From Bradyrhizobium nivariense (GTDB lineage Bacteria > Pseudomonadota > Alphaproteobacteria > Rhizobiales > Xanthobacteraceae), in NCBI RefSeq assembly GCF_029846715.1, contig NZ_JARVWW010000023.1, forward strand, positions 62,001-126,000: a DNA stretch of 64,000 bases, in the 5' to 3' direction. A program made the position numbers and the translations under genes. Below, piece by piece: positions 1 to 10,100 of this stretch (position 1 is the first letter of the stretch; every line of letters begins with the position of its first letter). The notes under the pieces were generated by a model. The model was not told the origin of the DNA and made no database searches. It was given only the letters and a program-made list of their open reading frames with translations.

Positions 1-597
1 GCTTCCGCGCGCATGGCCGGCGAGGCCGTCAATCAGGCCGGGCAGACCAACGATCGCGTCAGCGAATTGTCGAAAGCGGCTGCGCGCATCGGCGACGTGG
101 TCGAGCTCATCAACGCCATCGCAGGCCAGACCAACCTGCTGGCGCTGAACGCGACCATCGAGGCCGCCCGCGCGGGTGACGCCGGGCGCGGCTTCGCCGT
201 GGTGGCCTCCGAGGTCAAGGCGCTGGCCGAGCAGACCGCGAAGGCGACCGGCGATATCGGTCAGCAGATTTCGAGCATCCAGGTTGCCACCCAGGACTCG
301 GTCGGCGCGATCAAGACCATCGGCGCCACGATCGAACGCCTGTCCGAAATCTCGTCCACCATCGCGGCCGCGGTGGAAGAGCAGGGCGCCGCGACCAGCG
401 AGATCTCGCGCAACGTCCAGAACGCGGCGGCCGGCACCACCCAGGTGAGCGCCAACATCAGCAGCGTGCGCCAGGGCGCGACCGAGACCGGTTCGGCCTC
501 CTCGCAGGTGCTCTCCGCGGCGCAATCGCTGTCGAACGACAGCAGCCGCCTCAAGCTCGAGGTCAGCAGGTTTTTGGATACGGTGCGCGCGGCGTGA
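1..597 (+). CDS. Methyl-accepting chemotaxis protein, C-terminal signalling domain (5' partial)
   Basis: The reading frame is open from base 1, so the gene begins outside the window. The visible part is the cytoplasmic coiled-coil hairpin of a chemoreceptor. It holds the near-invariant tip AGQTNLLALNATIEAARAG followed by GRGFAVVASEVKALAEQTAKAT, the site where CheA and CheW dock. Downstream is an Ala/Ser/Thr-rich helix that would carry methylation sites (EEQGAATSEISRNVQ). The sensor and membrane part is not visible, so the ligand is unknown. It converges on the LysR gene that follows. Confidence 0.93.
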   Translation, partial: ASARMAGEAVNQAGQTNDRVSELSKAAARIGDVVELINAIAGQTNLLALNATIEAARAGDAGRGFAVVASEVKALAEQTAKATGDIGQQISSIQVATQDSVGAIKTIGATIERLSEISSTIAAAVEEQGAATSEISRNVQNAAAGTTQVSANISSVRQGATETGSASSQVLSAAQSLSNDSSRLKLEVSRFLDTVRAA

Positions 598-633
598 TCG
601 CGCGCGGCTCGCGACAGCAAGACGTATCCTGGA

Positions 634-1566
634 CTAGGCAGCCGAAATATTCTTCACGGTCGTCTCGGCTTGCTCGGCGAGCCAGTTCACGAACAATTCG
701 ACACTGCGATCGCCGATCAGATCGGCTGGCCACTGCGCAACCTGAATTTTCGTGCACTCGACCGTGGGGTAATTGGCGAGTGCGGACATGAGGCGTCCAG
801 ACGAAACCGCATCTGCGACCAGAAGTGAGCGCCCAAGTGTCACGCCGGCCCCCTCGGCCGCAGCTGACATGCACATTCCCATGTCGTCCAGCGTCAGGCT
901 GCCGGCGGCGGCGCCCGATTTCGGCAATCCCAGGCGTCTGAACCAAGAGGGCCAGCCCCAGTCGCCGGTCGCGTTGTCGCCTTTGTGGATGAGCGGCATG
1001 GCCAGCAGGCCGTCGGGGTCCGCCAAGGGACGCCGCCGGGGCAACAGGTGCGGCGCGCAGACGGGAAAAATCCGCTCCCAAAACAGCGGCAATTGAGTCG
1101 ACGTCCGCCGTGCGTCTTCGCTCGCGTTCCAGACAATTCGCACGTCGAGCGGCCGCCTTGAGCTGTCCCCTGTCTCCAGTGGTTTGAGATCAACGTTGAT
1201 CGACGGATATCGCGCCGTAAAGTCCGGCAGGCGGCGGACGAGCCACCATGTTGCCAACGCCGAGCTCGCGCCCACACGCAGCGTCGTTCGGTTCGGGCGC
1301 CGCCGCACCTGAGCATCCAGTGCACCAAGCGCGTCGAGTGCTGCCGCAAGCTCTTGCCTAAGCTGCGCGCCGGCGGGTGTTATCCCGATCCCTGGATTCT
1401 GCCGCTGCAACAATTCGACCCCGAAATGGTCCTCCAGCTTTCGGATCTGATGGCTGACCGCACTCTGTGTGACGCCCAGCTCCGCCGCGGCGCGTGTGAA
1501 TGAACCGTGGCGGGTGACAGCGTCGAACGCGACGAGGGGTGCGAAGGGTGGCAAGCGGCGTGGCAT
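634..1566 (-). CDS. LysR-family transcriptional regulator (GcvA-like)
   Basis: A 310-residue protein starting at MPRRLPPF. The N-terminal winged HTH reads GSFTRAAAELGVTQSAVSHQ at about residues 20-40, followed by the linker helix and a periplasmic-binding-like effector domain. The pattern is that of the GcvA/AmpR subgroup. The upstream in-frame extension is ignored because it runs into the divergent gene. It is divergent from an MFS transporter whose likely start lies 106 bp away, so the usual LysR arrangement suggests it controls that transporter and itself. The shared gap has the palindrome TTCATGAA near 1590. The effector is unknown. Confidence 0.88.
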   Translation of the reverse strand: MPRRLPPFAPLVAFDAVTRHGSFTRAAAELGVTQSAVSHQIRKLEDHFGVELLQRQNPGIGITPAGAQLRQELAAALDALGALDAQVRRRPNRTTLRVGASSALATWWLVRRLPDFTARYPSINVDLKPLETGDSSRRPLDVRIVWNASEDARRTSTQLPLFWERIFPVCAPHLLPRRRPLADPDGLLAMPLIHKGDNATGDWGWPSWFRRLGLPKSGAAAGSLTLDDMGMCMSAAAEGAGVTLGRSLLVADAVSSGRLMSALANYPTVECTKIQVAQWPADLIGDRSVELFVNWLAEQAETTVKNISAA

Positions 1567-1672
1567 CTCGATCTCCTCAAGCCATGATACAGATTCATGA
1601 ACTTTTGAGGAACCATCATTCGACCAGAGCCTGTTGCCCGGCCATCCATGCTCCATGGAGGCCGAAACGATC

Positions 1673-3115
1673 ATGCTCGATAAACCCCAGCAGAACGACG
1701 ATGAAACGCAGAGCGCCAGTTGGCCTGCCGACGACGGCCATCGCGGCAATCGCATGTCGCTGGAAACGGCGACGCTGCTTGCAGCGTGCTTGAGCGGCTC
1801 TCTGTTTCAAGTCGACCTGACGGCTCTAGCGGCGGCCTTACCCGACATTGGCCGCGACCTCGGTGCCGCTTCGGCACGAGCGGCCTGGGCCATCGACGTC
1901 TACAGCCTTGCTTTGATCTTCTGTTTGCCGATTGCAGGTAGCCTTGCCGACAGATACGGACGCGTTCAAATGTTCACTTGGGGTGCGGGGCTGTTTGGCC
2001 TGGCCTCTCTGCTGTGTGCGTGCGCGAGCACGTTCGACGTTCTGCTGACATTCCGCACATTGCAAGGGGTCGCCGGTGCCTGCATCACCACCACCTCGTC
2101 TGCACTCCTTGCCGGTGCCTACGAGGGGCCTCGGCGCGCGCGGGCGTTTGGACTTTGGGGCACGATCGTCGGTGCCTCGATGGTTGCTGGCCCGCCGCTC
2201 GGATCGCTCCTGGCCGATACGATCGGGTGGCGCTGGATTTTTTGGATCAACTTGCCGCTTTGTGCAGTCTTGGTCGTTCTGGTGCTGTGCAGAATTGGCA
2301 ACGGGCTCGACCAGCAGCGTTCGAGCGCCAAGGTGGATTGGCTCGGTGCCGGCCTGCTTGCGATCACGTCGGCGGTGCTCGCGTTTATGTTGCTGGAAGC
2401 GCCCGCGCTCGGCGGCATCGCGTCGGCGACGTTCCTGACGGGACTCGCCGCTTCGGGGATTGTGTTGCTTTTGTTCGTTTGGGTGGAACACCGGCACCCC
2501 AACCCGGCGTTCGATCTCAAGCTGTTCGGATCTCGGCAGTTTATCGCGATGTGCCTCGTCCCGATCGCGGGATCGACCGGATTCTGGTCGCTGCTCGTCT
2601 ACGTGCCGCAATTGGCGCGCGGACCATTGGGTCTCAGCCTGCTCGAGGCGGGTTGGCTCCTGGTCGCGCTCACATTGCCGATGATGGTGTTGCCGCGCTA
2701 TGGAGCGGCTTTGACGACCCGCATCCCGTCACGGTCGTTCTTCTGTGGCGGTCTCGCGCTTATCGGCATGGCTGACCTGGTGCTTGGCGCGATCTCTGGC
2801 GCACGTGCGGGGCCGGGCACGCTGGCCGTGACCGTCATTGCGTTGCTGGTCAGCGGATCAGGCTGTGCCGTGATCAACGCTCAGATCACCGCCGTCGCCG
2901 TGTCGGCGGTTCCAGGCGATCGTGCGGCGACCGCATCAGCCATCTGCGTCACGATGCGCCAAATCGGTTTCAGCTTCGGGATCGCGCTTCTGGGCGCGGC
3001 CCTGCAGCTCAGCCCGACTGGCGACTATCTCGCCGCCTTCATCGTTGCAGGCGCATCGACCCTCGCTTTGACCGCCATCGTCTATTGGCTCATGGACGGG
3101 AAACGGGCGGCGTAG
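1673..3115 (+). CDS. MFS transporter, DHA2 (EmrB/QacA-like) family
   Basis: About 480 residues with many hydrophobic segments, consistent with a 14-helix drug:proton antiporter. The motif-A region is recognisable (IAGSLADRYGRVQMF) and so is a motif-C-like region (IVGASMVAGPPLGSLLAD). The ATG at 1673 is preferred over upstream TTG and ATG codons because GGAGG sits 11 bases upstream. It is probably an inner-membrane exporter of toxic or signalling compounds under control of the divergent LysR gene. No membrane-fusion partner is next to it, so it likely acts alone. Substrate cannot be told. Confidence 0.88.
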   Translation: MLDKPQQNDDETQSASWPADDGHRGNRMSLETATLLAACLSGSLFQVDLTALAAALPDIGRDLGAASARAAWAIDVYSLALIFCLPIAGSLADRYGRVQMFTWGAGLFGLASLLCACASTFDVLLTFRTLQGVAGACITTTSSALLAGAYEGPRRARAFGLWGTIVGASMVAGPPLGSLLADTIGWRWIFWINLPLCAVLVVLVLCRIGNGLDQQRSSAKVDWLGAGLLAITSAVLAFMLLEAPALGGIASATFLTGLAASGIVLLLFVWVEHRHPNPAFDLKLFGSRQFIAMCLVPIAGSTGFWSLLVYVPQLARGPLGLSLLEAGWLLVALTLPMMVLPRYGAALTTRIPSRSFFCGGLALIGMADLVLGAISGARAGPGTLAVTVIALLVSGSGCAVINAQITAVAVSAVPGDRAATASAICVTMRQIGFSFGIALLGAALQLSPTGDYLAAFIVAGASTLALTAIVYWLMDGKRAA

Positions 3116-3265
3116 CGGCGCGCGCCCTGCCTTTTTGTTTGATGGCTAGATCGGGGCGTGTACCCATGAAGTTGCGGGGTACCTGATGCCTGCATTGCCG
3201 GCGACGGCGAAGCGGTCATTGCCTGACTTCGCATCTGGGCCAGAAGCTGCCTTACGTTTTTTGGA

Positions 3266-4183
3266 TCACTGGTTTTGCGGGATGAAACGGCTGAAGGTAG
3301 GTAGTCTAAGACAAAGCTTGATGATGAGAGGAAGCGCGAGGACCGGGATGACGCACGCAGCGACATAGCCCTCCGCGACAGATGGTAGACCGAAGCTGGC
3401 AGCTGCCCAGACGAGCGTGACGTTACGGTTTCCGCTCACGAGACCGATGGTTCCGGCGGTTTGCCACCCCAGTCTCGCGAACGTCACGGTAGCGAGTACG
3501 CACAGGCCAAAATTCAAGACGATTGCCGCGGCGAGCATCACGTCGAAACGCAGGGCGTTGCTGGTCCATTGTGCCCGTATGCCTTGTGAGGTGGCAAGCC
3601 CGACGATGATCAGCCCGATAACGGCGATTCCGGTGGCGGCGCTTTGATCGGGCAGAACGGGAATCAGATGACGATGAAACCTTATGGCCAGAAAGGCCAC
3701 GAAGCCTGCTGCGCCGATGATGCTGAAGAGCCGGATCGCCAGCCCGCCCATGTCGAACGCAATTCCAAGTCCGAGAACCGTGGCAAAACACGGAATCGAG
3801 ATCGGCGTGAGCATGGTCAGCGCGATGGAAACGAGTAGCGCGAGACGTGGTCGCAAACCGAGCATTCCCGCAATCGCGGCGGCGCTACCGACCGGCGGCG
3901 CCAGAAGCGAGAGCAGAACGCCGGCCCGCAGCGCAGCAGCCAAGGGCAGCGCCAGGCCGACCCAGGCAAGCACCAGCCCCAACAGCGGCAGACGAATGCT
4001 GGCTTCCGAGGGAGCGAGACCGGCAGTCAGAAATGAGCCCAGTGTCAGAAGAAATGCCGAAAAAGGCAAAAGATCGTAGCCGAGGTGGGCGAAGGGAGTG
4101 ATCACCAGCCCTGCGCAAAGCGAGATCACCAAAAGCATCGGTCCTTGTCCGCCAAGCGTGGACAATATCCGGCCAACGTACAT
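3266..4183 (-). CDS. Bile acid:sodium symporter (BASS/SBF)-like membrane transporter
   Basis: 305 residues with about nine or ten hydrophobic segments. The stretch GLVSGNRNVTLVWAAASFG in the C-terminal half resembles the conserved crossover region of SBF/BASS proteins, and APPVGSAAAIAGMLGLRP lies in the middle. A strong GAGGAG site precedes the ATG. The start is followed upstream by two small genes on the same strand that probably belong to the same transcript. Known family substrates include organic anions such as pantoate, pyruvate and bile acids; nothing here identifies the cargo. The family call is by pattern only. Confidence 0.7.
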   Translation of the reverse strand: MYVGRILSTLGGQGPMLLVISLCAGLVITPFAHLGYDLLPFSAFLLTLGSFLTAGLAPSEASIRLPLLGLVLAWVGLALPLAAALRAGVLLSLLAPPVGSAAAIAGMLGLRPRLALLVSIALTMLTPISIPCFATVLGLGIAFDMGGLAIRLFSIIGAAGFVAFLAIRFHRHLIPVLPDQSAATGIAVIGLIIVGLATSQGIRAQWTSNALRFDVMLAAAIVLNFGLCVLATVTFARLGWQTAGTIGLVSGNRNVTLVWAAASFGLPSVAEGYVAACVIPVLALPLIIKLCLRLPTFSRFIPQNQ

Positions 4184-4251
4184 ATCGGCTCCTCATTTGC
4201 AGCGCATCGACAAGATGCTTGTTCGGATTGCGGCCATAGCGGCCGCGAAGC

Positions 4252-4404
4252 TCAGAAGAGTCCGGCGCTCAAATCCAGCCCATAGGTCCGCGACAGCACG
4301 AACACAAAGGCGCACGCTGCGCATAACAAGAGGGCGTGTCTCGCCACGTCGGCGCTGGTGATCGAGAGCACCGTGCGGGAAATCGCGCGCATGACTGCCG
4401 TCAT
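4252..4404 (-). CDS. Small membrane protein, 50 aa
   Basis: A short gene encoding MTAVMRAISRTVLSITSADV, then a hydrophobic helix LLLCAACAFVFVLSR and a short tail ending SAGLF. AGGAG sits about six bases before the ATG, which is the main reason to believe it. It ends 68 bp before the BASS-type transporter on the same strand and probably shares its transcript. One membrane-spanning helix is expected. No function is recognised; an accessory role for the transporter is only suggested by position. Confidence 0.5.
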   Translation of the reverse strand: MTAVMRAISRTVLSITSADVARHALLLCAACAFVFVLSRTYGLDLSAGLF

Positions 4405-4507
4405 ATCGTCTCCTGACCTTTCAAATCCAAAGAACTGGCCGCGTCAGCTGCGCGATATCGGTCAATGCGACCTCCTGCTTGATGGCTGTTGTGATGTTGG
4501 CGTGCGA

Positions 4508-4708
4508 TCAGTCGCGTCCGAAAAGAAGCGGTGCGACTGGAGGTTCCGATTGCGAGGCGGCCTTGAGTGTCGGGTGTGCAAAGGAAGTCAACGCTGCGTC
4601 GAATCCGGCGAGGACCACGAACAGGCTGACGACGACGATGATGAGGTGATGCGCGCGCATGTCGGTCCGACAGATGAAATTGTTCTGCGTCGATCCACCA
4701 ACCGGCAT
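4508..4708 (-). CDS. Hypothetical small single-helix membrane protein
   Basis: About 66 residues beginning MPVGGSTQNNF, with one hydrophobic helix HHLIIVVVSLFVVLAGFDAA and a polar tail that ends LLFGRD. The start is uncertain: GACGAG immediately before this ATG is a poor ribosome site, and an internal ATG (MRAHH at 4660) or an upstream GTG (4735) are alternatives. It is the first gene in the leftward cluster leading to the BASS-type transporter. No family is recognised. Confidence 0.35.
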   Translation of the reverse strand: MPVGGSTQNNFICRTDMRAHHLIIVVVSLFVVLAGFDAALTSFAHPTLKAASQSEPPVAPLLFGRD

Positions 4709-4768
4709 CTCGTCGCGAATACGACCTGAACCCACCGTCGTCAGCGCGGCCGCTATTCGATCGTCATT

Positions 4769-6447
4769 TTGGCGTTAATATTGTGCGCAAAACTGACAAT
4801 TCGTGTAGGGTGTATACCTGCAGGCACGTGTGCTGGGCGCCTCGTTGATGACATAGGCGTCAACGAGGAGGGCTGGGGCGAGTGGCTGGCCGGCGAACGC
4901 GAGCGGTTATCGGAGTTGGCTGTTGGCGCGATGGTGGCGCTCGGCGGGCATGAACTGTCCGAGGGGCGTGTCGGCCAGGCTATTCTCGCCGGCCAGCGTG
5001 CCAATGCGCTCAATAGCATGCGCGAGGATGCGCACCGCCTGATCATGCGTGCGTTGTCCACGGCCGGCCGCAACGCCGAAGCACTCAAATATTATCAGGC
5101 CGTCGTTACCCTGCTGAAGCAAGAGCTTGGCACCGCGCCCGATGTGGCAACCAACTCGCTGGCTTCGGAACTGCGCAAGGCCCAGGAGCAGAAGATCTCT
5201 CTGGCGGCAGCGGAGATCGCGGCAGAACTTCCGCGTCAAGCGGAGCGCATGATCGGCAACGACAAGCCCACCGTGGCGGTGCTTCCGTTCCGGAACATGG
5301 GCGGCGATTCCGAACAGGAATACTTCGCGGACGGCGTCACTGCAGACATCATCACCGCTCTATCGCGCTTTCGCGAGCTGGTGGTGATTGCGGCCGGGTC
5401 GAGCTTTGCCCTTCGGGATAAGGGAATGACGAGCCAGCAGATCGCCCGGCAGCTCGGGGTCCACTACGTCCTGAGCGGCCATATACGCAAAGCGGGTAGC
5501 CGCATTCGCGTGTCGGCCGAGCTGACTCATGCCGGCAGCGAAGCTCAAGTCTGGTCCAATCGTTATGACCGCTCCCTCGTCGACATCTTCGACCTGCAGG
5601 ATGACGTCAGCAGCAGCGTTGCTGCAGTCGTCGATCCCGTCGTTCGTAGCGCCGAGATCGAGCGCGCACGCCGCAAACCGCCAACTGATCTTTCGGCCTA
5701 TGATCTATATTTGCGTGGACTTCACCATTTGTGGGGCGGCACCCGTGAAGGCGTCATCAAGGCCATCGACCTGCTTCGGCAGTCTCTGAACCTCGATCAG
5801 GAACGAACGGCGACGCTGGCGGCGCTGGCCTGGGGACTCGTCATGGCTCCGCCGCTCGGCGCCGGCCCGTCTCCGGATGCCACGGCCGAGGCGCTCGGTC
5901 TGGCGCGCCGCGCCGTCGAGCAGGATGGCGGGGACGCTTTCGCCCACGCGGTATATGGCTTCACGCTCTTTGGGCCGGCCGGCGACAACGATCAGGGGCG
6001 TATTCACGCCAGCGAAGCCGCAAGGCTCAATCCGAGTTCGGCCTTCGCATGGGGTGTGCTCGGAATGATCGACAGCATGGGCGGCGATTATGCGAACGCC
6101 GTCGTATGCCTGCATCGGTCTCTCGTCCTTAGTCCCGACGACAGGATGCTGCATCTGTGGATGACAGGATTGACCGCGTCCTACTTTGCCCTCGGGCAGT
6201 ACGAGGAGGGTATTGCCTGGGCACGCAAGTCGGTTCGGCACAATCCGAGCAATGGCACCGGCCATCGTATGTTGGCGGCCAGTCTGGTCGGTGCCGGCCG
6301 CGTGGAAGAAGCCCGCGAGGTCACTCGGATTCGCGATGCAGCACAAAAACCACGATCCGCGATCTGCGCGCCATGCGCTTTTTCAAGCAACACGAGGCGC
6401 TTGAACGCTATCTTTCCGCCCAGCAGGTAGCCGGCGTGGCCGACTGA
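4769..6447 (+). pseudogene. SARP-type BTAD / TolB-like / TPR regulator, 5'-truncated and frameshifted
   Basis: The main frame (4769-6430) starts in the middle of a bacterial transcriptional activator domain (EEGWGEWLAGERERLSELA). It continues into a TolB_N/FlgO-like domain beginning KPTVAVLPFRNMGGDSEQ and then TPR repeats. The DNA-binding winged helix and the first part of the BTAD are absent. At the other end the expected tail, TIRDLRAMRFFKQHEALERY, is in a different frame (stop at 6445-6447). The frame change falls at a run of five A near 6340. Such proteins usually act as one-component regulators or accompany cyclase-like domains. With both ends damaged it is probably inactive. A single-base error in the A run could explain the 3' end but not the missing 5' part. 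Confidence 0.75.
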
Positions 6448-6450
6448 GCC

Positions 6451-6909
6451 TCAAGCGCCGAGTGCAACGAGAAGCGTGCGAACGCTCATGAAGACCAGGA
6501 TGAGCGAGCCGACGGTCCAGAGAATAGCGCGAATGTCGTGAATTTGCCCGGTAAGATAGGCAAGAAAATGCAGCAGGCGTGAGGCAACGTAGCCGTAGAG
6601 CAGCCATTGCGCGAGAAGCAGCGACGGTTGTGTGAGAATATAAAGAAAGCCCGCGACGAGGAAATAGGGAAGGTTCTCGAGATCATTCATCTGGATCCGG
6701 CGGATCCGCTCGACATCTTCGTTAGGAAGAAGCTGCGCTGGATCGGGCGCTGGATTCAGTGGCGTCTTCTTGATGTCCTCCGGCGAACGGTAGCCGCCCT
6801 GGACTTTCACCATCCTGAACACGGTTAGCCAGGACATCGCCACGGCCTTCAGGATTATCAGGCTCGCAGCAACGACATAGGTGGCGAAAAGAGGATCGTG
6901 AAGATTCAT
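6451..6909 (-). CDS. MAPEG family membrane protein
   Basis: A 152-residue protein of the MAPEG superfamily (microsomal glutathione transferase-like). It has four hydrophobic helices and the segment FRMVKVQGGYRSPEDIKKTP followed by ERIRRIQMNDLENLPYFL. The RxxNDxEN-type loop is the glutathione-binding region in the family. The ATG at 6909 is preferred over a TTG nine bases upstream. It converges with the broken TPR regulator with only a few bases between stops. Likely role: membrane-bound glutathione transferase or peroxidase detoxifying lipophilic electrophiles. Confidence 0.88.
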   Translation of the reverse strand: MNLHDPLFATYVVAASLIILKAVAMSWLTVFRMVKVQGGYRSPEDIKKTPLNPAPDPAQLLPNEDVERIRRIQMNDLENLPYFLVAGFLYILTQPSLLLAQWLLYGYVASRLLHFLAYLTGQIHDIRAILWTVGSLILVFMSVRTLLVALGA

Positions 6910-7017
6910 TCCGTCCAATTTGGCTGCCCGCTGACCTTTGCCATCCTACATGCTCGAGCGCGTCGCGCCAGTACGTCAAGGTCGTGTGTAGAAGCAGACC
7001 GGGTGAAGACCGTCATT

Positions 7018-7140
7018 GCGGCCATCCTTCGAGACGCCCGCTTTTGGCGGGCTCCTCAGGACGAGGACTTGTTTCGCGGCGAAATCTCAGACCCTCATGG
7101 TGAGGAGCGCCGCCTTACGGCGCGTCTCGAACCATGAAGG
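7018..7140. repeat. Intergenic palindromic repeat, copy 1
   Basis: Ends are inverted (CATCCTTCGAGACGC on the left, GCGTCTCGAACCATGAAGG on the right). The left part, including GAGACGCCCGCTTTTGGCGG, recurs at 10677-10812 on the other side of the kinase gene. It resembles the dispersed REP/RIME-like elements of rhizobia. No coding capacity is evident. Confidence 0.8.
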
Positions 7141-7161
7141 CCGAACTCGTTCCGCCGCCGC

Positions 7162-10100
7162 CTACGCCTTCGCCAGCGCCGGTGTGAACACCAGTTCGAT
7201 CAGCGTGCCGGAATGGCCCGCGCTCTTGATGTTGAACCGGGCGCGGTTGGCTTCGACCAGGGCCTTGGTCAGTGACAGGCTCAGCGCCGAATTGTCCTCG
7301 GCATCGCCGGGCGGCGGGGTACGGAACGGCTCCATCGCGGCGGCGACTTCGCGCTCGGTGAGGCCATGGCCGGTGTCGCGGATGCGAAGTGCGACCTCGC
7401 CGCGGTCGGTGAGCGCGGTCGAGACGATGACCTGGCCGCCGGCGCTGGCAAGCCGGATCGAGTTCGAGATCAAGTTCATGGTGATCTGCCGCATCGCGCG
7501 CGCATCGACGCTCACCTGCGGCAGCGCATGGCCGAGCGAGGTGCGGATGATGATGCGCTCGCGATTGGCCTGCGGCTGCATCACGACCACGCAGGCCTCG
7601 ACGAGATCGTTGAGGTTGAGGTTGGCGAAGTTGAGGTCGAGCTTGCCAGTCTCGATCCGCGACAGCTCGAGCAGATCGTCGATGATGGCGATGACGCGCT
7701 CGCCGGAGGCGCGGATGTCCTTCATGTACTCGCCGTAGCGCTCGTTGCCGAGCGTGCCGAAGCGCTCCGAGATCATGACCTCGGCAAAGCCGATGATGGC
7801 GTTGAGCGGCGCGCGGATCTCGTGGCTGATCCGCGCCAGCATGTCGGCCTTGGCATTCGCCGCGCCGTCGACGAGGCGGCGGGCCTGCGTCAGCTCGCTC
7901 TCGCCCTGCTTGCTCTGCGAGAGGTCGCGGAACACGGCGAAGAAGTTCGGGCCGTCGGGCCTCGTGCGGCCCATGATCATCGCGAGCGGAATGACGCCGC
8001 CCTTCTTCTCGCGTCCCAGCACCTCGCGGCCGTGGTCGAGCAGGCTCGCGATGTCCTGGCTCTTGAGGTTTTCCAGATAGTCGATGACGATTTGCTGGCT
8101 CTCCGGTGCAAACAGCGTCACCAGATTCTGCTGCATCAGCGTCTCGCCGTCATAGCCGAACAGCGCTTCGGCGCTGCGGTTGCAGGCGTTGATGTTGCCT
8201 TCGGCATCGAACATGACGATGCCCTCGGCCGTGGTGTCGAGGATCGCGGCGAGATCTTCCGCGTCCGCATCGCCGGCGTCGGGCTCGAGCGCGGTGAAGG
8301 ACTCGGGGACAATAGTCTCGGCAACGACGGTCTCCGCGACGACGGGCGCCGCAACGGTAGTTACAGCCTGCGGCAGTGCGCAGATCAGCGCATGCGCGCT
8401 CTCGCCGTCCCAGTCGATCGTGTGCAGATGTGCCTCGGTGGTCGGCAGCGGCTCTTCGCCATTGGCGAGCGTCGCGCTGATCGTAACAGGCGTGCCGCCT
8501 TGGGACGTGCTGCTGGCCGCGGACACGCCCGGCTCGACATAGAGCGCGTCGAGCCCGCCGGCGTTCTCCAGTGCGTTCAGGCCGGCATAGCCCATGCGCG
8601 CGAGGAAGGCGGGGTTGGCGTAGAGCAGACGGTCGAGCCGATAGATCAAGATGCCCGTCGGCAGCAGGTCGAGCAGCGCGCGGTCGCGCATGCTGTGGCC
8701 GTGCGCGGGCGGCGCGGGTTCGCTCAGCCATTCGGCCGGCGCGTGCGGTGCCTCAGGCGCCGGCGTCGGCGGTTCGGGCGTGATTTCGGCGACCGGCGGC
8801 TCGGACGATGCCGCGATCGTTTCCCTGTCGCGTTCGAGGCGCTCGGACAATTGCCGGGCCAGCTCGTTGAACGCGCTGTTTTCGATCGGCGTCAGCGTCG
8901 GCGATCTCGTGTCCCCGGGCGCTCGGAACGGCAGGACATTGGGAGGCGTTTCCACTGGCGTTTCCGGATCGGTTGGGTGTGAATTCGCTGCAGTTGTGGG
9001 TTCAGGCAGTTCAGCTTCAGGCTCAGGCTCAGGCGCGGGCGGTTCGATCGGCGGAGGCGGCGCCTCCGGTTCGGGCTCGGGCTCGACCACATCGACGGAC
9101 GGGCCTTGCGGCGCCGGCGGTTCGACCAGCAGCTCGAAACGCCTGAGCGCCTCGAGCCGGTTGAGGCCGTCGAGATCGCGGCAGACGCCAAAACCCCTGA
9201 AGCCCGCGAAGTTGCGTTCGCGGTCGTAGACCGGAAGCCCCGCGAGCTCGACCGGCAGATGCTCGCCGCCGTCGGCCGGCCAGTTCACGGTGATCCCCGC
9301 CCAGGTGTCCTGGCTGGCAAGCGCCTGCGCCACGCGGCTTTCAGGGTCGAGCGAGAACTCCTCGGCGATCTCGCGCCATCGGCGGTCGAAGCCGGCGGCC
9401 GTGCGCGGACCGATCAGGCGGATGAACTCGTCGGAGAGAAGCACAAAGCGGCCCTCTGCATCCATCTGCCAGAGGAAGCGCAGTGGATGCTGACGCGGTA
9501 CCGGCGGCTCTTGGTGGCCCGACGGCGACTCGACCATGCCGATAGTGATCGGCGCGGGCTGCGGCGGCACAATGGCTTCGGGCAGGTTTTCAACCGGAGT
9601 CTTCGGCGCGATGTCGGCGGTCGCGGCGGGCGCGTCCTGCTCCGTTTGTTGTGCCGGTGCTTGGACGGTCTCCTCGACCGGATCAGTGAAGGCGTCGAAC
9701 AATGCGAGTTCGGCCGGCGCGTCCTGCGATGGCGGCGGCTCGCCTGGCATCTCCGGGGCCTGCTGCGCGGACTCAAGCGGCGCCTCGCCTGCTGGGTCCG
9801 GCGTGCCCTCGGTCGCGGACGTCGCAGGCACTTCCTGCTGCACGGCTGGCTCGATCAGCGCGACCAGGCCGACGTCCGCGCCGCTGCCGACCCGCTGCAG
9901 CACCATCTGGCCGATGCCGATCGGCATCTCGGCGCGGCCCTGGCGAAGCGCATCGCTGCGCGCCCGGTCGAGGCCGGCTTCGCCGAGATCGCGGAAGCCG
10001 AGCAGGGTGCGGGCCGTTTCGCTGGCGCCGACGAACAGGCCGTCGGGTGCGAACGCCGCCATCGGCACCCTGGCGCCATCGACGAGACGAAGCAGGCGTT

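Noticed and set aside
4420..4480. Minus-strand 14-codon frame with AGGAGG and a TTG start (MTDIAQLTRPVLWI)
   Set aside because: Too short to support as a gene; could be a leader peptide or remnant, but nothing confirms it.
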